A DNA stretch of 37,974 nucleotides, taken from positions 21,273-59,246 of the forward strand of contig JAPYOP010000027.1 in assembly GCA_029938115.1 (NCBI GenBank). Reading direction: 5' to 3'. Every line of letters begins with the position of its first letter. The first letter of the stretch is position 1. The translations under genes were made by a program, and so were the position numbers. The stretch is from Colwellia sp. (GTDB taxonomy: Bacteria; Pseudomonadota; Gammaproteobacteria; Enterobacterales; Alteromonadaceae). Below are positions 8,804-17,246 of this stretch, piece by piece. A model generated the notes under the pieces. That model was not told the DNA's origin. It saw only the letters and a list, made by a program, of their open reading frames with translations, and did not search any database.

Positions 8804-9943
8804 TTAAAGCGAGCCAATTAACGAACTTCGATTTAAATCGCCAATACATTTCGCACCGGTCAACGTCATTGCAACTCGCATTTCTTGTTCATAAATATCA
8901 AGCAAGTTTTCAACACCTTGTTGTCCTTGCGCTGCTAAAGCATAGATATATGAACGCCCCAACATCGCACAATCAGCACCCAATGCAAGCATACGCACAA
9001 CATCAAGCCCTGAGCGAATACCTGAGTCGACCAAAATTTTAAGTTCACCTTTCACGGCATCGGCAATAGCAGGTAGCGCCTTAGCTGAAGATAATACGCC
9101 GTCTAATTGACGGCCGCCATGGTTTGATACAACAATACCGTCAGCACCAAATTTTACCGCATCTTTGGCATCTTCAACATCGAGAATACCTTTAATAACC
9201 ATAGTGCCATCCCACATGTCCCTGATCCATTCCAAATCTTTCCAAGAGATAGACGGATCAAAGTTATCTCCTAACCAACCAATATAATCTGCCAAATTAG
9301 TTTGTTCACCACGATAAGCTGACACATTACCTAAATCATGCGGCTTACCTAATAACCCAACATCAAATGCCCAATGGGGATGTCGCATTGCTTGTAAAAT
9401 TCGTCTCGGTGCAGCAAAAGAACCACTCATACCAGAATGCATGTCGCGGTACCTTGCGCCTGGTATAGGCATGTCAACCGTAAACACCAGCGTCTTGACT
9501 CCAGCGGCTTTTGCGCGATCCAATACATTCTTCATGAAGCCTCGATCTTTAAGAACATATAATTGAAACCACATAGGACGCGAAATTTCAGGTGCCACTT
9601 CTTCGATAGGGCACACAGAAACCGTCGATAGAGTAAATGGAATGCCTTTATTCTCCGCTGCCTTAGCCGATTGAACTTCTCCTCTACGCGCATACATACC
9701 TGTTAAACCAACAGGAGATAACACAATGGGAAGAGAGAGTTTTTCACCAAAAAGCTCAGTACCTAAACTGAGTTCAGACATATTGTTTAATACACGCTGC
9801 TTTAACGCAATGTCAGCTAAATCGTCAACATTACGTGCTAATGTTCGTTCGCTATAAGATCCACCATCAATATAGTGAAATAAAAAAGGTGGCAGTTTCT
9901 TTTTAGCGGCATTGCGATAATCAGTTGGAGCAGAAATAATCAT
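8804..9943 (-). CDS. lldD: FMN-dependent L-lactate dehydrogenase
   Basis: A 379-residue alpha-hydroxy-acid dehydrogenase of the LldD/glycolate oxidase family, oxidising L-lactate to pyruvate and passing electrons to the respiratory chain at the inner membrane. Seen: FMN-barrel start [13 protein letters not shown] (22-34), [10 protein letters not shown] (126-135), [13 protein letters not shown] (155-167), and the active-site [10 protein letters not shown] with His275 and Arg278. The length is that of E. coli LldD. It is the last gene of the fucose operon, 42 bases after the diketo-acid hydrolase. That placement makes sense because hydrolysis of 2,4-diketo-3-deoxy-L-fuconate yields pyruvate plus L-lactate, so this enzyme would close the pathway. 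Start ATG 9943 has AGAGAA upstream. Confidence 0.9.
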   Translation of the reverse strand: MIISAPTDYRNAAKKKLPPFLFHYIDGGSYSERTLARNVDDLADIALKQRVLNNMSELSLGTELFGEKLSLPIVLSPVGLTGMYARRGEVQSAKAAENKGIPFTLSTVSVCPIEEVAPEISRPMWFQLYVLKDRGFMKNVLDRAKAAGVKTLVFTVDMPIPGARYRDMHSGMSGSFAAPRRILQAMRHPHWAFDVGLLGKPHDLGNVSAYRGEQTNLADYIGWLGDNFDPSISWKDLEWIRDMWDGTMVIKGILDVEDAKDAVKFGADGIVVSNHGGRQLDGVLSSAKALPAIADAVKGELKILVDSGIRSGLDVVRMLALGADCAMLGRSYIYALAAQGQQGVENLLDIYEQEMRVAMTLTGAKCIGDLNRSSLIGSL

Positions 9944-9985
9944 GGTGATTCTCTATTAGTTTCTTTGTCTGTTAACCTTTGCTTA

Positions 9986-10834
9986 TTAACCTTTATAACG
10001 CTCAACAGTTTGTTGTTGCTCGCCAAGTCCTGAAATACCTAGACGCATGGTATCACCTTCATTTAAATATTTAGGTGGATTAAAACCTAAACCAACGCCA
10101 GGAGGCGTACCTGTGCTAATAATATCGCCCGGTTGTAAGCTCATAAATTGGCTAATATATGAAACAAGATGTGGCACTTTATAAACCATAGTGCGGGTAT
10201 TACCATCTTGAACGCGTTCACCATTTAACTCTAACCAAATATCGAGTTCATTCGAATCAGTAATCTCGTCAGTGGTAACAAGATAAGGTCCAATGGGGCC
10301 AAAAGTGTCACAGCCCTTACCTTTACACCACTGTCCTTCTTGTTCTAATTGAAATGCACGTTCTGATAAATCATTAATCACACAGTAACCAGCGACATGA
10401 TCTAACGCGTCTTCTTCTGAAACATATTTAGCTTCCTTGCCAATGACAACACCTAGCTCAACTTCCCAATCTGATTTCTCTGATTTAGGCGGCATTAGCA
10501 CGGTATCATTCGGCCCAATAATCGACGAGGTTGCTTTCATAAATAAAACAGGCTCAGATGGAACATCCATGCCCGATTCTGCGGCATGATCTGCATAATT
10601 TAAACCGACACAAATAAATTTTCCAACCTTTGATATAACCGGACCAACACGAACGTTAGCATCAACGATAGGTAAACTCGCTAAATCTAACGCAGCAATT
10701 TTCTTTACCCCGCCAGTTGAAAATAAATCACCGTCAATATCGCCGACATGAGCCGATAAATCGCGAATAATGCCATTATCATCTAATATCGCCGGTTTTT
10801 CTTGGCCGAACTCACCTACACGCATTAATTTCAT
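9986..10834 (-). CDS. Fumarylacetoacetate-hydrolase-family enzyme, probable 2,4-diketo-3-deoxy-L-fuconate hydrolase
   Basis: A 282-residue FAH-superfamily protein. The fold signature ICVGLNYADHAAESG (74-88) and the metal ligands E124/E126 (DWEVELG) and D155 (INDLSER) are present, as is the C-terminal GDIISTGTPPGVGLG. This group cleaves diketo acids; in the non-phosphorylating L-fucose pathway known from Xanthomonas it splits 2,4-diketo-3-deoxy-L-fuconate into pyruvate and L-lactate. The assignment here rests on having the other pathway steps on both sides and a lactate dehydrogenase immediately downstream. The next upstream gene, the mutarotase, ends 49 bases away on the same strand. Confidence 0.85.
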   Translation of the reverse strand: MKLMRVGEFGQEKPAILDDNGIIRDLSAHVGDIDGDLFSTGGVKKIAALDLASLPIVDANVRVGPVISKVGKFICVGLNYADHAAESGMDVPSEPVLFMKATSSIIGPNDTVLMPPKSEKSDWEVELGVVIGKEAKYVSEEDALDHVAGYCVINDLSERAFQLEQEGQWCKGKGCDTFGPIGPYLVTTDEITDSNELDIWLELNGERVQDGNTRTMVYKVPHLVSYISQFMSLQPGDIISTGTPPGVGLGFNPPKYLNEGDTMRLGISGLGEQQQTVERYKG

Positions 10835-10883
10835 TCTTAATCCTATCTACAACATTTAAAGTAAATTTTGCTTTAGTCAGAGA

Positions 10884-11222
10884 CTAAAGCGTAAAAATAT
10901 TTTCCATCAACAACCATTTTTCATCGCCCGTTGCCCAGGGTAATTTCTGCTGAAATGTCCACATAAGCTGTTCCCATTCAATAACTTTAGCGTTACTTAA
11001 ATCCTCGGCCTGTTTTGCTTCAAATGAAAACTGGGCATTAACTTCCATCACCATAAATAAACGATTACTTATTAAGTAAATATCTAACGCTTCAATGCCT
11101 GAGCCTTTAATACTCTCTATAACTTCTGGCCACACACCTTCGCGGCGATGATACTTTTTATACGCTGCAATCAACTTAGGATCATCTTTAAGGTCTAAGG
11201 TAAAACAATGTCTAGTGGTCAT
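10884..11222 (-). CDS. L-rhamnose/L-fucose mutarotase family protein
   Basis: A 112-residue protein of the RhaM (DUF718) dimeric ferredoxin-like family, which interconverts alpha and beta anomers of deoxy-sugars. Family marks are the N-terminal Tyr and His in AAYKKYHRREGVWPEV (Tyr21 and His25) and the strand pair DIYLISNRLFMVMEV. RhaM homologues are annotated for rhamnose, but this copy lies between a FucP-type transporter and fucose-oxidation genes, so L-fucose is the likely substrate: it would supply the anomer used by the fucose dehydrogenase. It lies 30 bases after fucP. Confidence 0.85.
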   Translation of the reverse strand: MTTRHCFTLDLKDDPKLIAAYKKYHRREGVWPEVIESIKGSGIEALDIYLISNRLFMVMEVNAQFSFEAKQAEDLSNAKVIEWEQLMWTFQQKLPWATGDEKWLLMENIFTL

Positions 11223-11252
11223 ATAATTACTTAGCCTATTTCTTTAGATAAA

Positions 11253-12638
11253 TTATTTGGGTAAATGTTGTTGTGAACGCTTGCCATAGATGGCAATTAC
11301 CACAAAACATAATAGCGGTAAAACAAATGAGGCTTTGGTTGCTGAAAAACCGTCAAAAACCATTTTCATATCTATAATTGATGCTTGTGCATAAGGTAAG
11401 AAAGTACCGCCAACAATAGCCATAATAAGACCCGCAGCCCCTAATTTTGCATCGTCTCCTGTACCCGTTAAGGCAATACCATAAATGGTAGGAAACATTA
11501 ACGACATACAAGCCGAAATCCCGATAAGCGCATACATACCGGCAACACCATCAAGCAAAATAGTCGCGGCAGTAAAGAACATTCCCCCTGCGGCTAATAC
11601 CATCAGCAACTTACCCGGGTTAATAAACTTCAACAAAAACGTACAAACAAACCGACTTAAACAAAAAATAACCATGGCATAAATATTAAACATCTGTGCT
11701 TTAGTTTCAGCTGCTTGTTCTGTTAAGCCCATGTTGACAAAAACTTCAGTGCCGTAATGTATAATGTAAGTCCAACACATAATTTGTGCACCAACATAAA
11801 ACATTTGTGCTATCACGCCTTCACGATAGTTTTGATTAGCAAATAAGCGTTTGAACGTGCCCTTAATATCTAAGTCTGTTGATTTTTCTTCGGTGACTGG
11901 CATTTTCTTAAATGCAATAATTAACAAAACAAAAATAACGACCACGCCAATGGCAAGATAAGGGTCTCTAATTACGGCTAAATCATTTGCGGTGATGGCT
12001 GAAAGTTGCTCTAAAGCGCTTTGCGAGCCATCTGCTGCTAATTCTCTACGCTCGGCATCGGTTGCCGGGTTTAACTTTTGAATTATAAATTGCGTAGCGA
12101 CAAACATGCCTAATAAAGAGCCTAAAGGATTAAAAGCTTGTGCCAAGTTTAACCGTTGAGTTGCTGTTTCTTTAGGCCCCATAGAAAGAATGTAAGGATT
12201 TGCGCTGGTTTCTAAAAATGATAACCCGCAAGTCATCACGAAGAAGGCGAATAAAAATGGCGCAAAAGCTTGTGCACCTGCAGCGGGTATAAACAAGAAT
12301 GCACCTAAAGCATAAAAGGTTAACCCCAACATCAAACCTGCTTTATAGGAGAATTTTTTAATGAATAATGCTGCCGGAATGGCCATAGCGCCATAACCAC
12401 CATAGAAAGCGATTTGAACCCATGTTCCTTCTGCCGCAGACATTTGTAATACTTTCGAAAACGCTTTAACTAATGGGTTAGTTATATCATTAGCAAAACC
12501 CCATAAAGGAAAACATAAGGTGACTAGAATAAAGGAGACAAGATATGCTTGGGGTACTATTGAAGCTGGAAACTCTTTTACTTTCAGTTCCTGCATAGTG
12601 CTTTTATCTTTATTAGTATTCATAGTGTACTCAGTCAT
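11253..12638 (-). CDS. fucP: L-fucose:H+ symporter, MFS
   Basis: A 461-residue inner-membrane major-facilitator transporter with about 12 hydrophobic segments. FucP features are visible: LWGFANDITNPLV (46-57) with Asp51 in the first helix, and SFLETSANPYIL (140-151) with Glu143, matching the Asp and Glu needed for proton-coupled fucose transport in E. coli FucP. FucP carriers can also accept L-galactose and D-arabinose. ATG 12638 has AAAGGG about 6 bases upstream. It follows the SDR gene after 43 bases in the operon. A short hydrophilic N-terminal extension (about 25 residues) precedes the first helix. Confidence 0.9.
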   Translation of the reverse strand: MTEYTMNTNKDKSTMQELKVKEFPASIVPQAYLVSFILVTLCFPLWGFANDITNPLVKAFSKVLQMSAAEGTWVQIAFYGGYGAMAIPAALFIKKFSYKAGLMLGLTFYALGAFLFIPAAGAQAFAPFLFAFFVMTCGLSFLETSANPYILSMGPKETATQRLNLAQAFNPLGSLLGMFVATQFIIQKLNPATDAERRELAADGSQSALEQLSAITANDLAVIRDPYLAIGVVVIFVLLIIAFKKMPVTEEKSTDLDIKGTFKRLFANQNYREGVIAQMFYVGAQIMCWTYIIHYGTEVFVNMGLTEQAAETKAQMFNIYAMVIFCLSRFVCTFLLKFINPGKLLMVLAAGGMFFTAATILLDGVAGMYALIGISACMSLMFPTIYGIALTGTGDDAKLGAAGLIMAIVGGTFLPYAQASIIDMKMVFDGFSATKASFVLPLLCFVVIAIYGKRSQQHLPK

Positions 12639-12681
12639 ATTAAGCCCTTTATTTTATTGTGATTTTTTACTGTAAGTAGAT

Positions 12682-13458
12682 TTAATTATTTAAGGTGACA
12701 AATCCGCCGTCAACGGGAATGTTACTTCCAGTAATAAAGGCCGCATCATCCGAGCATAAGAAGCTAATTAATGAGGCTATTTCATTGACCGTACCCATTC
12801 GTCCAATTGGCTGGCTTTTTGATAATTTATCGAAGACTTCTTCTTGATTGTCTGGATAATTTTTCTCGATAAAATTATCGACAAAAGGAGTATGAACACG
12901 CGCTGGCGAGATGCAATTACATCGGATACCATGATCAATATAATCTCGAGCAACCGAATACGTCATGGTAAGAATTGCCCCTTTACTCATTGAATAAGCA
13001 AATCGGTCTTCAATGCCAACGGATGCTGCTATTGAAGCAATATTGATAATAACGCCGGAACGTCGTTCCTTCATCGAACGAATAATTGTGGACATCATAT
13101 TATATGCCCCTTTAACGTTAACGTTATAAACTCGGTCTAAATCTTCTTCTGTGGTGTTTTCTAAATTACCAACATGAGCGATACCTGCATTATTAATCAA
13201 TATATCAATGGCATGTTCATTGAGTATTGCACCAACAACCTCTTTTACTTGCGCATTATTAGCAATATCACATTGATAAGCACTTGCTTTACCACCAAGT
13301 TCCGTAATCAGTGTTTTTGTGGTATTTGCTGCGTCAATATTTAAATCGACAATAATAATATGAGCGCCTTGCTCAGCAAGCTTTATTGCCGTGCTTTGAC
13401 CAATACCACTACCAGCACCAGTGATCAGTGCATATTTTTCATTAAATTTATTACTCAT
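12682..13458 (-). CDS. Short-chain dehydrogenase, probable 2-keto-3-deoxy-L-fuconate 4-dehydrogenase
   Basis: A 258-residue classical SDR. It shows the cofactor motif TGAGSGIG (13-20), Asp38 after the second strand (VDLN, typical of NAD rather than NADP preference), NNAG (89-92), and the catalytic Ser142, Tyr155 and Lys159 (YSMSK). In the non-phosphorylating fucose pathway an SDR oxidises 2-keto-3-deoxy-L-fuconate to the 2,4-diketo acid, the step just before the FAH-family hydrolase. Since the operon already encodes an aldo/keto reductase suited to the first oxidation, this second dehydrogenase is best placed at the 4-dehydrogenase step. The two roles could be swapped; SDR L-fucose dehydrogenases exist. 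Confidence 0.83.
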   Translation of the reverse strand: MSNKFNEKYALITGAGSGIGQSTAIKLAEQGAHIIIVDLNIDAANTTKTLITELGGKASAYQCDIANNAQVKEVVGAILNEHAIDILINNAGIAHVGNLENTTEEDLDRVYNVNVKGAYNMMSTIIRSMKERRSGVIINIASIAASVGIEDRFAYSMSKGAILTMTYSVARDYIDHGIRCNCISPARVHTPFVDNFIEKNYPDNQEEVFDKLSKSQPIGRMGTVNEIASLISFLCSDDAAFITGSNIPVDGGFVTLNN

Positions 13459-13507
13459 GTTAAAACCTATCTTTTATTAATTATGTCAAACGGATCATTT
13501 TATTTGG

Positions 13508-14335
13508 CTATTCGAGACCATAAAACTTTTCAGCCGTAGTAGACCAAATTGACTGCTGTTCTTTTACTGTTAACGGCTCAACAAACGTTTCGACTTGTTT
13601 TGCCCAATGTGAATAGTCGGATGAAAGATTAACTACCGGCCAATCACTACCCCACATTAAGCGATTAGCACCAAAGCTTAAAAGCAAGTGATCCATATAA
13701 AGATTCAGTTTTGTTAAAGATGAGTCTTCACCAGCTTCAGTCACTAAGCCTGATAACTTACAATAAGCCGAAGTTTCATTAGCGATTTGCGCTATGTCTT
13801 CAAACCATTGAGGCGATGAATTATCGGCGATACAAGGTTTAGCACCATGGTCGATCACCACCTTGAGTGCTGGATAACGTTTGATCAAGGTATAGAGCGT
13901 ATCTAAATGTTGTGGCTTAACTAAAGCGTCAAAAGTTAAGTTTTTTTCTATTAAGTACTCAAAAACGGGGGCTAGTTCAGGTTTCAACATCCACTGAGTA
14001 TCAATAATATCTTGAATCATCGGCCTTATGCCTTTGAAATAAGAATTTTGACTAAACTGCTCTAACTGCTTAATTGCTGTAGCACTTTCCATATCAACCC
14101 AGCCAACAACGCCTGCAATAAAATCAGTTTCTGCTGCGAGTCCTAATATAAACTCAGTTTCAGCAGTAGTATCAGAAGCTTGTACTAGCACTGTTTTTTC
14201 AACATTTTCTCGCTTTAACGTTGGCAACAAATCTTGAGGTAAAAAATCTTTATAAAGCAGTTCAAGCTCTGGCGTTAACCAGTTATAGTCACCGCGAGAT
14301 AACTGCCAAAAGTGTTGGTGTGAATCGACACGCAT
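13508..14335 (-). CDS. Amidohydrolase-family L-fuconolactonase
   Basis: A 275-residue amidohydrolase-2 family protein. It begins VDSHQHFW with the HxH metal motif (His6, His8), continues with VVIDHGAKP (Asp162, His163) and ends the barrel with MWGSDWPV (Asp231). L-fuconolactonase and related sugar lactonases have exactly this layout; they open L-fucono-1,5-lactone to L-fuconate. It lies only 6 bases from the aldo/keto reductase gene, whose product would make that lactone. Cytoplasmic, with no signal peptide. Confidence 0.88.
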   Translation of the reverse strand: MRVDSHQHFWQLSRGDYNWLTPELELLYKDFLPQDLLPTLKRENVEKTVLVQASDTTAETEFILGLAAETDFIAGVVGWVDMESATAIKQLEQFSQNSYFKGIRPMIQDIIDTQWMLKPELAPVFEYLIEKNLTFDALVKPQHLDTLYTLIKRYPALKVVIDHGAKPCIADNSSPQWFEDIAQIANETSAYCKLSGLVTEAGEDSSLTKLNLYMDHLLLSFGANRLMWGSDWPVVNLSSDYSHWAKQVETFVEPLTVKEQQSIWSTTAEKFYGLE

Positions 14336-14341
14336 CGTAAG

Positions 14342-15370
14342 TTACTCCACTACACTTGTTGGTACAGGCACGTCTGGATATAAGATGCCAGTATCTTGTA
14401 AAATCTGCCAAAATTCACTGGGGATATTAACCTGCATCAGCTCAACGGTTGTTTCAACACGACTGGCAGAACTCAAACCTGGAATAACGCTAACTACTGC
14501 CGGATGCGCTAATGGAAATTGCAACGCAGCAGCCGCCAGGGGTATATTAAATTTTTGACAAACATCTTCAATTTTAGCGACCGTATTAATGATTGTTTCA
14601 TCGGCCGGCTCATAATTGTAATGGGGGACAACACCTTCACGACGAACACCGGTGGCTAGAATTCCTGAATTATAAGGACCACCCAATATAATTGAGCTAT
14701 TTTCTTTTATACAACGAGGTAGAAAGGTGTCTAACGCTTTTTGCTCTAATAAAGTATAACGTCCTGCAAGCAAGAAACAATCGAAATGACCATGGTCCAT
14801 CGCTTGTTCACAGACTTCATATTCATTAACACCTAAGCCAATGGCTGAAACTAAGCCTTGAGAACGCAACTCATCCATCGCTTTGTAGCCGCCTTCCATC
14901 GCTATTTTGAATAATCGGTCATGCTCATCACCATGGGTAGCACGGCCAATGTCGTGCATATACAAGATATCAATCTTTGATAAACCTAAACGCTGAATAC
15001 TATGCTCAAAAGAGCGCATAATACCGTCATAAGAATAATCATACTTGGGTTCAAATGGCATAGGAGAGCAAAAGCCATATTTATCTTCAGCTTTAGCGCA
15101 AGGCTCTAAAATTCGGCCAACTTTGGTTGATAGTACATAATCTTTTGAATCAAATTTTCGCAGCGCATCGCCCACTCGGCGTTCACTCAAGCCAAAACCA
15201 TAATAAGGCGCAGTATCAAACTGATTTAGCCCTAACGCCATCGCTTTAGTAATACTTTCTTCTGCCGCACTGTCAGCCATAGGGCGATACAAGTTGCCAA
15301 AAGTAGCCGCGCCAAAGCCCAATTCTGTAACCTGTAATGTCGTTTTACCTATTTGTCTTTTTTTGAACAT
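14342..15370 (-). CDS. Aldo/keto reductase, probable L-fucose (D-threo-aldose) 1-dehydrogenase
   Basis: A 342-residue aldo/keto reductase that would oxidise L-fucose to the lactone with NAD(P). The catalytic tetrad is visible: Asp52 and Tyr57 in FDTAPYYG, Lys83 in STKVG, His139 in LYMHDIG. Length and opening (GKTTLQVTELGFGAATFGN) match the D-threo-aldose 1-dehydrogenase group, which acts on L-fucose, L-galactose and D-arabinose. The frame can start 15 bases earlier at TTG 15385; ATG 15370 is preferred because it places the family's first strand normally. The upstream dehydratase gene ends at 15399, leaving 28 bases between the coding regions. First enzyme of the pathway although third in gene order. 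Confidence 0.85.
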   Translation of the reverse strand: MFKKRQIGKTTLQVTELGFGAATFGNLYRPMADSAAEESITKAMALGLNQFDTAPYYGFGLSERRVGDALRKFDSKDYVLSTKVGRILEPCAKAEDKYGFCSPMPFEPKYDYSYDGIMRSFEHSIQRLGLSKIDILYMHDIGRATHGDEHDRLFKIAMEGGYKAMDELRSQGLVSAIGLGVNEYEVCEQAMDHGHFDCFLLAGRYTLLEQKALDTFLPRCIKENSSIILGGPYNSGILATGVRREGVVPHYNYEPADETIINTVAKIEDVCQKFNIPLAAAALQFPLAHPAVVSVIPGLSSASRVETTVELMQVNIPSEFWQILQDTGILYPDVPVPTSVVE

Positions 15371-15398
15371 GATTTCTAAACTCAACTATTACAATTAA

Positions 15399-16592
15399 CT
15401 ATCGGGCTGTTGGTAAACAAGAAGGGCCAATCGGTTGAAAACTCTTGTAGGTTAAAACAAATTCTTGATGGCCTAACGCTTCTGATTTGGTTTGTTTGCC
15501 TTTAGCAACTTGGCTAACAAGCTGATATATTTCATCACCAACTTGCGCAACTGTGGCTTCACCTGAAATAATTTTTCCTGCATTGATATCCATATCATCA
15601 GACATGTTTTCATAGGTTTCAGGGTTTGCACAAACTTTAATGACCGGTGAAATTGCCGAACCTACAACTGAGCCTCGGCCGGTCGTGAATAAAGTAAGGT
15701 GACAACCCGAGGCGATCATTTCAACAATTTCAGCACTATCCACAATATTTGGGAAACCATACATCGGCTCACCATCAGGGACAACATCCATTAAATACAA
15801 ACCGCCTTGGCTTGGTATATCACCCGGTTTAATTAAACCATGTATTTTTGAACTGCCTGATTTGGCATAAGCGCCCATCGACTTCTCTTCTTGGGTGGTT
15901 AAGCCCCCTTCTGCATTGCCGGGAGCAAAACTGCCATAACCCATTTTAGTATAATATTGCTCAGCTTTTTCCACCGACTTCATAATTTCTTCACCGAGAT
16001 CAGGTGTTATGGCTCGTTCAGCCATAATTTGTTCACAGCCAATCAACTCACCGGTTTCTTCAAAAATACAAATAGCGTCTTTTTCAACCAGTTGATCAAA
16101 ACAATGGCCAACAGCAGGGTTAGCGCCAATACCACTGGTGCCATCTGAACCGCCACAAATAGTACCAACCACAAGTTCACTGATATCCATCGGTACTAAT
16201 TCAGTTTTTTGTACATTAATGACTAATTCGTTGACACTCGATACACCTGCAGCAATTGTTTTTCTAGTACCACCTGACTTTTGAATAACTAAGGTGTCTA
16301 CTTCGCGACCACTGGCTTTAATGGAATTTGCCAGTTGTTCTCGGTTAAAGCCTTCACAGCCAAGAGAGACAATTAGCACACCAGCGACATTAGGATGTGT
16401 ACAAAGTCCTTCCATGATTTTCAGGGAGTATTCATTTGGATAACAGCCTGGAAAACCAATTAACTGGACGTTATCTGCGCTATTCGCGACAATAGCTCTA
16501 GCAACGTGGTGTGCACACTCAACTAAGTAGGTGACTAAAATAATGTTGCGAATACCTTTACGGCCATCAGCTCTTAAATAACCTTTCATCAT
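15399..16592 (-). CDS. UxaA/altronate-dehydratase-family large subunit, probable L-fuconate dehydratase
   Basis: A 397-residue catalytic-domain-only member of the altronate/galactarate dehydratase family. Seen: GFPGCYPN (46-53), SLGCEGFN (76-83), the family hallmark CGGSDGTSGIGANPA (146-160), FEETGELIGCEQ (177-188), and GRGSVVGSAISPVIKVC near the C-terminus. Conserved Cys and His residues suit a divalent-metal or Fe centre. It lacks the N-terminal SAF domain, which the gene immediately upstream supplies; the two overlap as ATGA (ATG 16592-16590, stop 16591-16589), implying translational coupling and a two-subunit enzyme. Neighbours point to dehydration of L-fuconate to 2-keto-3-deoxy-L-fuconate. 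Sulfolactate lyase SuyAB shares this split layout and is the main alternative by family. Confidence 0.8.
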   Translation of the reverse strand: MMKGYLRADGRKGIRNIILVTYLVECAHHVARAIVANSADNVQLIGFPGCYPNEYSLKIMEGLCTHPNVAGVLIVSLGCEGFNREQLANSIKASGREVDTLVIQKSGGTRKTIAAGVSSVNELVINVQKTELVPMDISELVVGTICGGSDGTSGIGANPAVGHCFDQLVEKDAICIFEETGELIGCEQIMAERAITPDLGEEIMKSVEKAEQYYTKMGYGSFAPGNAEGGLTTQEEKSMGAYAKSGSSKIHGLIKPGDIPSQGGLYLMDVVPDGEPMYGFPNIVDSAEIVEMIASGCHLTLFTTGRGSVVGSAISPVIKVCANPETYENMSDDMDINAGKIISGEATVAQVGDEIYQLVSQVAKGKQTKSEALGHQEFVLTYKSFQPIGPSCLPTAR

Positions 16593-16891
16593 TCTTCTCC
16601 GGATCTACTTTGACGCGTATGACTGGCAATATAATCACTTTTCATATTGTGCATATGAATGTGCTCACCAAAATCAATATCTTTAGTTGCAGAGCCGATA
16701 GATACACCATATTTAATAATTTTTTCACCTTCGGCAATCGCTTGCCTAGCAATTTTATGACCTACTGTTATATCAGCAGTCATGGTTACATCCACTTCTT
16801 CTAAAGTGGTTGAAGCTCCGGCGAGTAACTGTTTGCAGCAAACAAAAGTATTATCTTCCTTGTTCAATAAAACAAAATACCTGTTTATCAT
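16589..16891 (-). CDS. SAF-domain small subunit of UxaA-family dehydratase
   Basis: A 100-residue SAF domain (beta-clip), as found at the N-terminus of altronate dehydratase. Typical elements are VTMTADITVGHKIA, AEGEKIIKYG, SIGSATKDI and GEHIHMHNM. In most UxaA proteins it is fused to the catalytic part; here it is a separate gene whose stop overlaps the next start by ATGA. It is the first gene of the nine-gene fucose operon; GGTGG lies about 6 bases before ATG 16891. It is probably needed for substrate closure or dimer contacts of the dehydratase. It is not a frameshifted remnant: it ends cleanly after a normal linker and the downstream gene has its own GGAG ribosome site. Confidence 0.82.
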   Translation of the reverse strand: MINRYFVLLNKEDNTFVCCKQLLAGASTTLEEVDVTMTADITVGHKIARQAIAEGEKIIKYGVSIGSATKDIDFGEHIHMHNMKSDYIASHTRQSRSGEE

Positions 16892-16994
16892 TCATAACCA
16901 CCCTAAAGAAACACTCTAAAATACCTGTTCAACCGCTTATTTCATAAAATATAAATTTAATGATTAGGATTAGAACGTTGAAAACTATTAACTG

Positions 16995-17023
16995 ATTTAA
17001 CCATTAACATTAATAAAGGTCAA
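16995..17023 (-). promoter_or_regulatory. Candidate sigma-70 promoter of fucose operon
   Basis: Read on minus, TTGACC (17023-17018) is a 5/6 match to the -35 box, followed by exactly 17 bases and TTAAAT (17000-16995), a 4/6 match to -10. Transcription would begin near 16988 and give a leader of roughly 97 bases before the SAF-domain gene. Confidence 0.5.
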
Positions 17024-17038
17024 TACATTTGATGTATT
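17022..17038. promoter_or_regulatory. 17-base palindrome overlapping fucose operon -35 (candidate operator)
   Basis: AATACAT-TTG-ATGTATT is a perfect 7-base inverted repeat with a 3-base spacer, overlapping the first bases of the candidate -35. Its length and odd-spaced symmetry fit a dimeric winged-helix regulator such as the GntR protein at 6351. It is unlike the AACGTT-centred sites elsewhere in the window. No second copy was found by eye. Confidence 0.45.
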
Positions 17039-17246
17039 TTTATATATAAAGTTGTCACTGACATGTTTTAATAAAGATGAAAAAGTTATCCATGATTAAA
17101 AAAACAAAAGCACTAATAGCCAAGAAGGCTAATAAGTTGTATTAATTATAAAGTCGACAAAAATTTTCAGGGACAACATCAATAAAGGCTACTACATATA
17201 AAAACACCAATAAACTCAATTTAGAAGTCACACCCCCTATTTAGTT

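Larger units (their letters stand above)
16892..17246. promoter_or_regulatory. 355-base intergenic region: fucose operon promoter region
   Basis: A gene-free AT-rich stretch between the sulfatase stop and the fucose operon start. It contains the candidate promoter (16995-17023) and palindrome (17022-17038) described separately, and a small stem TAGCC (17117-17121)/GGCTA (17127-17131) that, read on minus, is followed by TTTTGTTTTTTT about 15 bases on. That stem may be a weak terminator for the sulfatase transcript. Confidence 0.5.

Noticed and set aside
10884-11222. Rhamnose catabolism suggested by the mutarotase
   Set aside because: No rhamnose-specific enzyme is present; FucP and the fucose-type oxidation enzymes surround it.
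16589-16592. Frameshift splitting a single UxaA gene
   Set aside because: The SAF part ends cleanly, the ATGA overlap and a separate GGAG ribosome site are typical of coupled genes, and two-subunit members of this family are known.
16971-16985. AGAACGTTGA as another LacI operator before the fucose operon
   Set aside because: Only the central hexamer matches; the outer half-site positions conserved in the other copies are missing.
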